A stretch of DNA of 12,459 bases, taken from NCBI GenBank assembly GCA_024275615.1, contig JAJRYU010000567.1, forward strand, positions 1 to 12,459, read 5' to 3'. How positions within the stretch are numbered: position 1 is the first letter of the stretch; every line of letters begins with the position of its first letter. A model generated the notes under the pieces. That model was not told the origin of the DNA. It did no database searches and was given only the letters and a program-made list of their open reading frames with translations. The stretch comes from Planctomycetota bacterium. Lineage in GTDB: Bacteria > Planctomycetota > GCA-002687715 > DRQF01. The position numbers and the translations under genes were made by a program. Shown piece after piece: positions 5,367 to 12,459 of this stretch.

Positions 5367-8363
5367 ATGCCACGTTTCAGTCTTATCGTATTGAGCCTTA
5401 GTTGCTTCGCTTCTGTGGTCTTTGGCCAGGCGGGCGCTGGTCCGATTTTTGGATCTGAGAAATCGAAGGTCACGAAAATCGCCAAGAAAAAGAGCGATAT
5501 CTCTGAATCAGCGGTCAAGATGAGTCCGGACGAAGCGCTTATCGAAGACCTCAGCAAATGGCCGGGTCAACAGGCCTTGGCCACGGCACGTGAGCTGATT
5601 GTCAAGGGGCCGAGAATCGTCCCCTTACTCATCAAGAGTCTAGAAAACAACGACTGGCGCATTCGCTGTGGTTGCGCCTATGCGCTGGGTGAGCTCAAAG
5701 ATCAATCCGCGTTCCCCTCGCTCCAAAAAGCGATCCGTGATATTTCCAATCGAATTAGCCTTGGACCCTTCTTTCAGGCGATGGCTAAAATCGATCCGGT
5801 TGCCGCCACTTCGGAAGTTCTCCCTTTTGTAGCCGCCAATGACGTCCGAGCAGCGAAAGCGGCCATGGTGGCTTTACCGGAAATCATAGATCAAAAATTC
5901 GCGGCGCGTGTGATCGCGTTGACTTCGCACCAAGTGAATGCCGTTCGGTTTCGTGCCTTGACGTTGTTGCCGCGAATGTTCCGGCCAGTTTCTCATGAAG
6001 TCTACATACGGCTTCTTGCTGACCGAGCGCCTCGTGTCGCTGCAGGCGCAGCCATGATTCTGGCGGATAGTAGAAGTGATGAAGTCTACAAGACACTCCA
6101 GGACTTGGTTGTCTCTGGCAATCTTCGTTCTACTTGCTACGGCATTCTTGCCCTGGTAAACGCCGAGGACCGTACGAACCGCGTGCTCTTGAAAGAAGGT
6201 GGGCCGATCGAGAAGCGGCTCTTGGTCTTGCTCAATATTCGTGGTGACTTTGAGAACTGTGTGGCGGCCATCGCTCTTGCCAACATGTCCATGCGCTCGA
6301 CGGATCCCAAGCTGCGAAAGTTCGCCGACACGGCGATGATCGGATTCTTACTGGATGCCGCAGCCACCGGAAAGATCTTTAAGGACTACATTTCGGTCAA
6401 GGATATTTGTCTGCAAAAGGCCGCCATGATCAGCGGTGAGAGTTTCGGGCTGGACGCTAGGGCCTGGGTTGATTGGTGGATCAAGAATCGTAACGGCTTC
6501 AAAGCGAGGCGTGAATTGCGCGCCATTACCACGAGCGACGCTGCCGCTCTCAAGATCCGATTCGCGCATCGAGCTAAGTCTGGTTCTTTCCATATCGAGA
6601 TCGTCGCCGGGGCACCGGAAGATGATCAAGTGCGAGTCAGTCGACCTATCTATATTGAGGTTGGGGATATGGAGGCTCTCATTCGGAGCATGGAGCAGGC
6701 CAAGCTGATGAAACAAAGAGGCATGCGCCTCGATCCCGGTTGGGTCAATGACTACATCGAATTGACAGTCACGTTGGGCAATCGCGTCTATCGCCGGGCA
6801 CACTATGGCGATGAGCCCGCCGACCTTGTTGGCTTTGGCGACGAACTGAAGGAGTTAGCGGAACGGGAAGCTTGGCAACTGTTTCGGGATCGAAACTTTG
6901 AGCCCGACTTTGTCACTTGGTTCAAGAGAACACGAGCCAAGTACAAGAATCTTGATCCCCAAGATCGGAAGAAAACGTCGGCTCAAGATGCCCTGAAGGC
7001 ATTCGCTACTCTGGATCCACGGTCTCGAAGAGCAGCTCTGGTTAGTTTCAAGTCTGCCGGTCCTGCTTGGATTGAACAACAAAAAAAGGCGTTCTTGAAT
7101 CTACTTGATTCTTCGAAACTCCGTTTTACTGATTCGAGAGAATTGTTGGCTACGTTGTCGATGATCGGCGGCCATGATGTTCTCGAAGCCGTGATTACCT
7201 ACTTGCCCTTGTTTCGCGAAGACGGGGCCGTTGCGCTGCGTTCCTTTGTTGAGCGCCGGCCGCTTGACGAAATCCTTGAACACAATGAGGGGCGTCGGCC
7301 GGATCTACGTGTGGCATTGATACCCTACTTAACGAAGAGGATGCCAGGCCATCCTCAAGTGTTGGCGAAACTCATGAGTTTCATGTCCGACGGTGATTCT
7401 CGCGTTCGTGATGCCCTTGTTACTTCCTTGCGTCGCGTACCCAATGAGAATCTCTTGAACGTCATGCAAGAAAAAATCGAAGATTCCACTGCTCAAGACC
7501 AATTGGGATTGATTGAATTGTTCGGGGCTATTGGTGGGCAGAGTGTTGTGCCGCGTCTCCACAAGATGTTTGTGGCAGGCTCACAGACTTTGAAAATCTC
7601 AGTCATAAAATCTCTCAAGAAAGCTGGCGGCGCCCAAGCTCTGAATGAGCTGACAGACATTGTCAAAAACGGTGAATCCAGATTCTTTCGCGTGGCTGCC
7701 CTGTCGGCGCTTGCTGAAATGGAGGGCGGGGAAGTCCGGGCAAGAGTACGCCGACTGTTGACTTCGAATTTGACGGTTGAACGATTGCGAGAATCGATGG
7801 GACTTTGCGCCAAGATCTTTCGTGCTTCTCTCGATTCAGATTTTGTTCCATTCCTTTCACATGAAGACGAGACCATCCGTAAGGAAGCTGCCCTACTCTT
7901 GGGACCATTGGGAATAAAAGCGGCAGCGCCCGAACTCATGAAACTCCTGCTTGACGACAGCGAGTCGAATCGCGCTTGGGAGTACCTCGAATTGATTTCC
8001 TGTCAGAGCGTCGTCTTGCCTGGGGGAGAGGAAGCTCTATCTCATTTTCGTAACTGGTTTAAGGAACACGATGGTGAGGCACAGCACGATTGGTTCATGG
8101 CGGCCATGAAGGCGGAAGGCCTCAAGTCTCAACACATGCTCGGTTACTTGGAAGGCAAAGAACGACCGTTTCGTGCCATCGCCCTCCTTATTCGGGCGCT
8201 GGAATCGGAGATTTGGTTTGTTCGTGTCAATGCCTTCAACTATTTGTCTCGCATACGTGGCACGACCCTTGGCCGTCTTGATCGAAGGTCCACACCCGCT
8301 GAAATCCAGAAGACAAAGACTCGTTGGCTTGAATGGTACAATGCTCTGCTTGAAGGGCTATAG
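5367..8363 (+). CDS. Large exported HEAT-repeat protein
   Basis: This 998-residue protein starts with a Sec signal peptide (MPRFSLIVLSLSCFASVVFG), so it is probably periplasmic or secreted. GGGAG about eight bases upstream supports the ATG at 5367. Residues about 55-340 are HEAT/armadillo-like helical repeats, for example IVPLLIKSLENNDWRIRCGCAYALGEL (quoted in two parts: residues 84-97 and 98-110). They close with WVDWWIKNR (367-375). Residues about 390-500 are a non-HEAT, beta-rich insert. Residues about 540-970 are a second HEAT array (PQVLAKLMSFMSDGDSRVRDA region, EAALLLGPLGIKAAAPELMKLL), closing with RWLEWYNALLEGL at the C-terminus. The Trp-rich caps are typical of HEAT proteins I associate with Planctomycetota. 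HEAT solenoids bind other proteins; the partner is unknown. It is the last gene of the rightward cluster and ends just before a strong terminator. Confidence 0.85.
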   Translation: MPRFSLIVLSLSCFASVVFGQAGAGPIFGSEKSKVTKIAKKKSDISESAVKMSPDEALIEDLSKWPGQQALATARELIVKGPRIVPLLIKSLENNDWRIRCGCAYALGELKDQSAFPSLQKAIRDISNRISLGPFFQAMAKIDPVAATSEVLPFVAANDVRAAKAAMVALPEIIDQKFAARVIALTSHQVNAVRFRALTLLPRMFRPVSHEVYIRLLADRAPRVAAGAAMILADSRSDEVYKTLQDLVVSGNLRSTCYGILALVNAEDRTNRVLLKEGGPIEKRLLVLLNIRGDFENCVAAIALANMSMRSTDPKLRKFADTAMIGFLLDAAATGKIFKDYISVKDICLQKAAMISGESFGLDARAWVDWWIKNRNGFKARRELRAITTSDAAALKIRFAHRAKSGSFHIEIVAGAPEDDQVRVSRPIYIEVGDMEALIRSMEQAKLMKQRGMRLDPGWVNDYIELTVTLGNRVYRRAHYGDEPADLVGFGDELKELAEREAWQLFRDRNFEPDFVTWFKRTRAKYKNLDPQDRKKTSAQDALKAFATLDPRSRRAALVSFKSAGPAWIEQQKKAFLNLLDSSKLRFTDSRELLATLSMIGGHDVLEAVITYLPLFREDGAVALRSFVERRPLDEILEHNEGRRPDLRVALIPYLTKRMPGHPQVLAKLMSFMSDGDSRVRDALVTSLRRVPNENLLNVMQEKIEDSTAQDQLGLIELFGAIGGQSVVPRLHKMFVAGSQTLKISVIKSLKKAGGAQALNELTDIVKNGESRFFRVAALSALAEMEGGEVRARVRRLLTSNLTVERLRESMGLCAKIFRASLDSDFVPFLSHEDETIRKEAALLLGPLGIKAAAPELMKLLLDDSESNRAWEYLELISCQSVVLPGGEEALSHFRNWFKEHDGEAQHDWFMAAMKAEGLKSQHMLGYLEGKERPFRAIALLIRALESEIWFVRVNAFNYLSRIRGTTLGRLDRRSTPAEIQKTKTRWLEWYNALLEGL

Positions 8364-8405
8364 TCCGACACAATCGACAATTCTGCCGCCATTGAAGCAA
8401 ACATC

Positions 8406-8415
8406 CCCAGCTGGG
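8406..8415. repeat. Perfect 10-base palindrome
   Basis: CCCAGCTGGG reads the same on both strands and lies two bases before the terminator stem. It may simply add structure to the 3' end of the HEAT-gene transcript. No protein-binding role can be shown. Confidence 0.3.
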
Positions 8416-8417
8416 AG

Positions 8418-8454
8418 CGCCGACGTTGCGTCGGCGTTTTTTGTTTTTTTGTTT
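8418..8454 (+). terminator. Rho-independent terminator after the HEAT-repeat gene
   Basis: CGCCGACG (8418-8425) pairs perfectly with CGTCGGCG (8429-8436) across a TTG loop. It is followed at once by a T-run of six, a G, seven Ts, a G and four Ts. This is a textbook intrinsic terminator for the rightward transcript, 55 bases after the stop at 8363. Confidence 0.93.
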
Positions 8455-8493
8455 TGGATGTGGTGGCAAAGGCCAAGTGAAGAGAAAGACTAA

Positions 8494-8561
8494 GATGCGG
8501 GCGGGGACGCCAACTGCCCCAGCGAGGATGATTCTCGTTGGGATGGCAACGCCCCCACATC
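8494..8561 (-). terminator. Long imperfect hairpin downstream of rho, probable transcript end
   Basis: The arms 8494-8526 and 8533-8561 are imperfectly complementary (GATGCGGGCGGGGACGCCAAC against GTTGGGATGGCAACGCCCCCACATC, quoted here by its two ends only: GATG...CATC). Together they allow a long stem with several mismatches, wobbles and a bulge around a short loop. On the minus strand it follows the rho stop by about 25 bases and precedes the T-rich stretch TTAGTCTTTCTCTT. It may end or stabilise the coaE-rho transcript. Confidence 0.5.
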
Positions 8562-8583
8562 CGAATGGACCTCATGGGCAACT

Positions 8584-10125
8584 CTAACCCAAGTTCATGC
8601 TCATCAAGAACTCGACGTTGGTTCCGGTTTTCTTGATCTTTTGTGACAAGAGATCCATGGCTTCCACGGGGTTCATGTCGTTGATCACCTTGCGCAAGAT
8701 GTAGATCCGCTTCAGTTCTTCCGGGTCAAGCAAGAGTTCTTCTTTACGGGTGCCAGAACGGTTGATGTCGATAGCAGGGAAGATACGCTTGTCTGCGAGT
8801 CGTCGGTCAAGCTGGAGCTCCATGTTGCCGGTGCCCTTGAATTCTTCGAAAATGACCTCGTCCATACGGCTGCCGGTTTCAATCAATGCGGTCGCCATGA
8901 TCGTCAAGCTGCCACCCTCTTCGATATTTCGCGCCGCACCAAAGAAACGTTTTGGTTTTTGCAAAGCCGCGGCGTCAACACCACCAGAGAGGATCTTGCC
9001 TGAGTGAGGCACCTCAGTGTTGTAAGCCCGGCCAAGCCGGGTGATAGAATCGAGAAGGATGACCACGTCTCGGCCGCATTCCACCATGCGCTTGGCCTTT
9101 TCGATGACCATCTCCGCCACTTGAATGTGGCGACTCGCGGGTTCGTCGAATGTCGATGAAATGACTTCGCCCCTAACGCTTCTTTCCATGTCGGTTACTT
9201 CTTCAGGGCGCTCGTCAATCAAGAGAACGATGAGGTCGACATCAGGCGAGTTTTCGGCAATTGAGTTGGCGAATTTTTGCAACAGGATCGTCTTGCCAGT
9301 GCGGGGAGGGGCAACGATGAGGCCACGTTGTCCCTTGCCAATCGGCGCGATCAAATCAACGATACGCATGGCGATTTCGTCTGGTGATGTCTCCAGGATG
9401 AAACGTTGATCGGGATAAAGAGGGGTCAATTCCTCAAAGATCGGAGTCTCAATCAGCTTTTCCGGAGGCATTTCGTTAATGGTCTCAACGCGGAGTAGAG
9501 CGAAGTAACGCTCATTCTCTTTTGGTGGGCGAATCTGCCCAGAGACCTTACAACCGGTCTTGAGACCGAAGCGGCGAATCTGAGACGGTGAAATATAAAT
9601 GTCGTCGGGGCAGGGGAGATAGTGATAAGCCGGAGAGCGTAGGAACCCGAATCCGTCTGGCAGAGTCTCTAAGACCCCATCACCTTTCATGACTCCACCT
9701 CGAGAGGTGTGGGACCTGAGGACCCGGAAAATCAGATCTTGCTTGGCCATGCCACCGATGTCTTCGACACCATGCTCGGATTGAGCCAGTTCCTGGAGTT
9801 CCGTGAGGGACTTCAACTGAAGCCAAGACAGTTCCAGGGGGGCAGGGACAGGAATGGGGGCTGGTTTGGGCTCCTGCATTTGTTCCTGGGGAGGCTCTTC
9901 AAGGCTCGGCTCTGTTTCTTCGGCCTCCTCTGAGTCTTTCTTAGCTATTTTTTTCTTGGCCGCCTTCTTGCGGGTCGACTTGGCTACTTTCTTCTTCGCT
10001 TTCGAAGGAGACGCAGTTTCGCCTTCATCAGTACTTTCGACCTCTTCAAACGCCAGGTCTTCCTGGGTGGTTTTCGTGGCTTTGGTGCTTCGTTTCGCAG
10101 TTTTTTTCTTGGCGGCTTTAGCCAT
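8584..10125 (-). CDS. rho: Transcription termination factor Rho
   Basis: Rho is a hexameric RNA-dependent ATPase that releases untranslated transcripts from RNA polymerase. The 513-residue protein is longer than the roughly 420-residue enterobacterial form. The extra part is an N-terminal tail of about 95 residues, first Lys/Ala-rich with repeated AKKK blocks, then Glu/Pro-rich. The Rho N-terminal helical domain is at about 97-137 and the RNA-binding cold-shock-like domain at about 146-216 (LPDGFGFLRSP, DDIYISPSQIRRF). The ATPase core has Walker A APPRTGKT (272-279), Walker B LIVLLIDE (298-305), LDSITRLGRAYN (358-369), the secondary RNA-site loop SGKILSGGVDA, KRFFGAARN and the C-terminal LDRRLADKRIFPAID. 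I start at 10125 (MAKAAKKK) because GGAGAAGG lies immediately upstream; an in-frame ATG at 10161 would overlap coaE. It follows coaE by 13 bases and is probably in one operon with it. Confidence 0.97.
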   Translation of the reverse strand: MAKAAKKKTAKRSTKATKTTQEDLAFEEVESTDEGETASPSKAKKKVAKSTRKKAAKKKIAKKDSEEAEETEPSLEEPPQEQMQEPKPAPIPVPAPLELSWLQLKSLTELQELAQSEHGVEDIGGMAKQDLIFRVLRSHTSRGGVMKGDGVLETLPDGFGFLRSPAYHYLPCPDDIYISPSQIRRFGLKTGCKVSGQIRPPKENERYFALLRVETINEMPPEKLIETPIFEELTPLYPDQRFILETSPDEIAMRIVDLIAPIGKGQRGLIVAPPRTGKTILLQKFANSIAENSPDVDLIVLLIDERPEEVTDMERSVRGEVISSTFDEPASRHIQVAEMVIEKAKRMVECGRDVVILLDSITRLGRAYNTEVPHSGKILSGGVDAAALQKPKRFFGAARNIEEGGSLTIMATALIETGSRMDEVIFEEFKGTGNMELQLDRRLADKRIFPAIDINRSGTRKEELLLDPEELKRIYILRKVINDMNPVEAMDLLSQKIKKTGTNVEFLMSMNLG

Positions 10126-10138
10126 GTCCTTCTCCGGT

Positions 10139-10738
10139 TCAGCCCTGGACCAGTTGGTCATAGAGCTTCTTCACTTTCAATTCCAACTCTTCAAGAGAGC
10201 CATTGTTCTCAATGCAGAGATCAGCGGCTTCTTCTTTTTCTGCCAAGGAGAGCTGAGAACTCTCTCGGCGGTCCAATTCCTCACTGGACCATGAACGTGC
10301 TTGCACACGTTTTATTCTCTGTGCGCGGTCGACCTTGACGAAGAGGATGTGGTCACACTCTTCGCGAAACGGTGACCCCAGGAGCAAGGGAATGTCCAAG
10401 ATCACCAAACCTGCGCCTTGTGCGCGCAACGCCGCGAGTTGATTTCCTAACTCAATGCGAACAGCTGGATGCACGATCTTGTTGAGGCGCTCCAAGGCTT
10501 CTTGTCGGTCAGACCCAAATACCAAGCTCGACAGGGCTTGGCGATCCAAATTGTTGTCTCGATCGAAGATACTGGCACCGAATGTTTGGCGGAGAGCATC
10601 TTTTGTTTCTTTGCGGCCCATTACTTCGTGAGCCATACGGTCGGCATCCAGAACCATGGCCCCCCATTTTGCGAAAGCGCGTGACACCGCTGACTTGCCG
10701 CTACCGATTCCACCAATGACGCCAATTACGTCTGTCAT
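10139..10738 (-). CDS. coaE: Dephospho-CoA kinase
   Basis: CoaE phosphorylates the 3'-hydroxyl of the ribose in dephospho-CoA using ATP, the last step of coenzyme A synthesis in the cytoplasm. At 199 residues it has the normal family length. The P-loop GGIGSGKS is at residues 9-16, DADRMAHEVM at 31-40, KIVHPAVR at 87-94, then LDIPLLLGSP (114-123) and the lid segment RVQARSW...RRESSQLSLAEKEEAAD...ENNG, which matches the family's R-x-x-Q-x-x-x-x-x-K-x-x-x-A-D pattern. The usual acidic residue after PLL is Gly here. I chose the ATG at 10738 because the P-loop must lie close to the N-terminus. The frame stays open to 10990, but the extra 84 residues look non-coding. The ribosome site is weak (AGAAAGA). 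Confidence 0.93.
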   Translation of the reverse strand: MTDVIGVIGGIGSGKSAVSRAFAKWGAMVLDADRMAHEVMGRKETKDALRQTFGASIFDRDNNLDRQALSSLVFGSDRQEALERLNKIVHPAVRIELGNQLAALRAQGAGLVILDIPLLLGSPFREECDHILFVKVDRAQRIKRVQARSWSSEELDRRESSQLSLAEKEEAADLCIENNGSLEELELKVKKLYDQLVQG

Positions 10739-11475
10739 TCTTTCTGATTCTTTGTTTGGGAACTTTGCACTCGTCGGAAGCATTGAAAGGAAACAGGGAA
10801 ATGGGCATGGGATGAATTTGGGCCTGGATGGGCCCCCTCGTGGGACTTCACTATAGAGTCCCGGACTCCAGACGCAAGAGTTATGGGCAAGATGGTTGGG
10901 AAAATTTTCTTGACGAACTTGCCCCAAAGTCTCTGTGGAGCAGCGCTTCCGGCGGGTCCCTCCAGAATGAATGTGAAAATGAGACGACATGCTTCAGGCT
11001 GGCTGAGGTCCTCTCGGGGAGGATCAGAAGCGGGAAGAGCGGTGGAAGGACAAATCCTCTGGGCTTCAGAACAAGCAGATTGGCAAAACCGGGCTCTGCG
11101 CCTGAATTCTCAAGGTTTGAGCCCCTTCATCGCGCTCATGGGGGTGTCTCGACCGGGGAGGAGTTCCTCTTGGCAATGGGGCTCCCAGAGGCTCACTTCA
11201 AAACGGCTATGAAGCGGCTTATCCTTCTCCATCCCGTCCTTCCATTGAACCGTCTTTTTTTGGCTTGACACTCAGAAGGCTAAATACCAGAATCCGCCCC
11301 TTCGAGAAGCAGAAATACAATTGACGAGCGGAACGCATAGCATGACTTTCAGGGCTTTCATATCCGTTGCGGTCAAGGTATCCTGCAAGCGCATCCACCG
11401 GGATGGGTTTAGGAACACGGGAACAAGAGCATGGTGGGTAGGAAAACGGCCCCGGCTCCAGGAGGTAATTCGTTG
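10739..11475. other. 737-base region without a convincing gene
   Basis: This stretch separates divergent coaE and the gene at 11476. Several overlapping frames are open on both strands (plus 10828-11268 and 10883-11212; minus 11219-11488 and 10990 into coaE). None has a good ribosome site or a recognisable motif, and they contradict one another. Small stems are visible: GGGCC/GGCCC at about 10820-10835, GGGACT/AGTCCC at 10842-10862, and a 7-base stem at 11007-11025. I looked for the RNase P RNA, tmRNA and SRP RNA core sequences and did not find them. It may hold promoters, an unknown structured RNA or a decayed gene. Confidence 0.5.
11265..11293 (+). promoter_or_regulatory. Probable sigma70-type promoter for the coiled-coil membrane protein
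   Basis: A perfect TTGACA (11265-11270) is followed after 17 bases by CAGAAT (11288-11293), which matches the -10 consensus at four of six positions. It sits just after a run of seven Ts. Transcription would begin near 11300 and give a leader of about 175 bases before the ATG at 11476. It is the best promoter match I saw in the gap, but it rests on sequence only. Confidence 0.4.
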
Positions 11476-12459
11476 ATGACGCCCTCATCTCGCCAGTCAG
11501 GCGCGGTTCACATCATGTTTTTGATCATCACTATTGTCATTGCCCTCGTTGGGTGGGGACTCTGGTTTGGTCAATTGACTGAGAACGAACAATTGGTTGT
11601 AGACAAAGAGTCTGCGATCGAAGACACAAGTCAAGCTGAATCCGAGGCATTCCAGTACAAGAAGGCCTTTGAAATCGTCGTCGCCTCTGTTGGCGGTATT
11701 CCTACGGATATGCCACCGGCTTTGCCCGAAGAGCAGGCTCCCGACCACGAGAAACTGGTTCAAAGCAATTATGTTGCTGTCATCGAGAAGAAGGCGAAAG
11801 AAATCGTCAAGTTCTTCAAAGGTGATCGCAGCAACACGAAGCTTTTTACCGCCAGCCAGCCTGGGGAAGCTTTGGTGACGAAGCTTGAGTCCGAAAACGC
11901 CCGGCTCATGGCCGAGCTCACCACAGCGAAAGCCGACAAAGCCACTGCCGAAAAAGCCAACGATGATATGGTTTCGGCCCACAACAACGAATTATCGCAA
12001 AAGAACGACGCGATGACTCAATTGCGGCAGAAGAACGCTACCAAGGAGCAACAATTGGAAGGCCAAAAGGATGGTCTTTCCAACGAGTTGCGCGCCATCA
12101 CGGACAAGCATGATTCTGCAATTGCGGCTCACACCAAAGAGCTCATTCGGGTCACAGAAGAGAATGCTTCCCTCGACCGTGATGTACGTGACATCAAATT
12201 GACTGAGCGGACTCATCGGGAACGCAATAAGCCAGATGGCCAAGTGACTGACGTGGACTACCGCAGAGGCACTTGCTACATCAATATTGGCACAAAACAT
12301 GGTCTCCGCCGTGGAACTCGTTTTAGGACCTACGGCTTCGCCAAGGGCAAAGTCAAAGTCTTCCGCGGTTACATTGTTGTCCGTGACACCGAACGCGATC
12401 GTTCACTTTGCGCTCTTGAGAATGGTGCGCAACCACGCCGCACGGACTACGTCACGAGC
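11476..12459 (+). CDS. Membrane-anchored coiled-coil protein, 3' end outside the window
   Basis: The reading frame is open for 328 codons from ATG 11476 to the last base, so the C-terminus is missing. GGAGG at 11461-11465 supports the start. Residues about 12-32 form one membrane segment (VHIMFLIITIVIALVGWGLW), placing most of the protein outside the cytoplasmic membrane if the short basic N-terminus stays inside. Residues 33-130 are charged and polar. Residues about 131-248 are a long Glu/Lys/Ala-rich coiled coil with heptad-like spacing. From about 253 a small beta-rich domain begins: PDGQVTDVDYRRGTCYINIG, then HGLRRGTRFRTYGF and KGKVKVFRGYIVV. That pattern resembles C-terminal domains of planctomycete hypothetical proteins; I know no proven function. 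It may be a structural or cell-envelope protein. Confidence 0.85.
   Translation, partial: MTPSSRQSGAVHIMFLIITIVIALVGWGLWFGQLTENEQLVVDKESAIEDTSQAESEAFQYKKAFEIVVASVGGIPTDMPPALPEEQAPDHEKLVQSNYVAVIEKKAKEIVKFFKGDRSNTKLFTASQPGEALVTKLESENARLMAELTTAKADKATAEKANDDMVSAHNNELSQKNDAMTQLRQKNATKEQQLEGQKDGLSNELRAITDKHDSAIAAHTKELIRVTEENASLDRDVRDIKLTERTHRERNKPDGQVTDVDYRRGTCYINIGTKHGLRRGTRFRTYGFAKGKVKVFRGYIVVRDTERDRSLCALENGAQPRRTDYVTS

Noticed and set aside
10739..10990. N-terminal extension of CoaE by 84 residues
   Set aside because: CoaE has its P-loop near the N-terminus; the extension is rich in Pro, Ser, Cys and His with no domain character.
10828..11268. Possible plus-strand gene of 146 codons
   Set aside because: No ribosome site, no motif, and it overlaps another open plus frame (10883-11212) of equal merit; both look like chance openings.
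10739..11475. RNase P RNA, tmRNA or SRP RNA in the gap
   Set aside because: The core sequences of these RNAs (for example GAGGAAAGTCC for RNase P, the TTCGA T-loop ending of tmRNA, and GGAAGGAAGCAGCC-like for SRP) are not present on either strand.
11219..11488. Possible minus-strand gene of 89 codons
   Set aside because: It overlaps the start of the well-supported gene at 11476 and has no motif. The middle part looks somewhat protein-like, so conservation would be worth a glance, but I cannot support it.
1..12459. CRISPR arrays, insertion sequences, tRNA genes, phage or defence genes
   Set aside because: I saw no regularly spaced direct repeats, transposase or integrase motifs, tRNA cloverleaf sequences or known defence proteins anywhere in the window.

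Overview
The window looks like an ordinary chromosomal segment of a Gram-negative-type bacterium, most likely a member of the Planctomycetota or a close relative. This is an inference from the protein style. There is a secreted SUMF1-domain protein, a large exported HEAT-repeat protein whose repeat blocks are capped by Trp-rich WxxWW and RWxxWY motifs, and a membrane-anchored coiled-coil protein with a C-terminal domain of a kind I associate with planctomycete hypothetical proteins. Rho also carries a long Lys/Ala-rich N-terminal tail. Base composition looks balanced and uniform. I see no mobile element, CRISPR array, tRNA or rRNA.

Layout from left to right. Positions 1-208 are a leader with a possible promoter and an inverted repeat. 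At 209-802 (+) is an XRE/cupin regulator. It faces a secreted SUMF1-like protein (911-2290, -) across a perfect stem-loop (837-864). From the divergent region at 2291-2402 a rightward cluster begins: a 70-residue DUF1858 CxxC protein (2403-2615) overlaps a GTG-started recG (2612-4687) by 4 bases. A putative lipoprotein (4719-5231) and a 998-residue exported HEAT-repeat protein (5367-8363) follow, ending in a clear intrinsic terminator (8418-8454). On the minus strand, coaE (10139-10738) and rho (8584-10125) lie 13 bases apart as a probable operon. A 737-base stretch without a convincing gene (10739-11475) separates coaE from a partial coiled-coil membrane protein (11476 to the window end, +).

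The recognisable functions are mostly housekeeping: fork rescue and recombination (RecG), the last step of coenzyme A synthesis (CoaE) and transcription termination (Rho). Between them sit envelope or secreted proteins of unknown role. I found no undescribed multi-gene system that I could defend. The best leads are the SUMF1-like protein that lacks both catalytic cysteines, a shared Q-x-GAG motif just after the signal peptides of the two large exported proteins, the coupling of a redox-type CxxC protein to recG, the long imperfect hairpin downstream of rho, and the unexplained 737-base gap.
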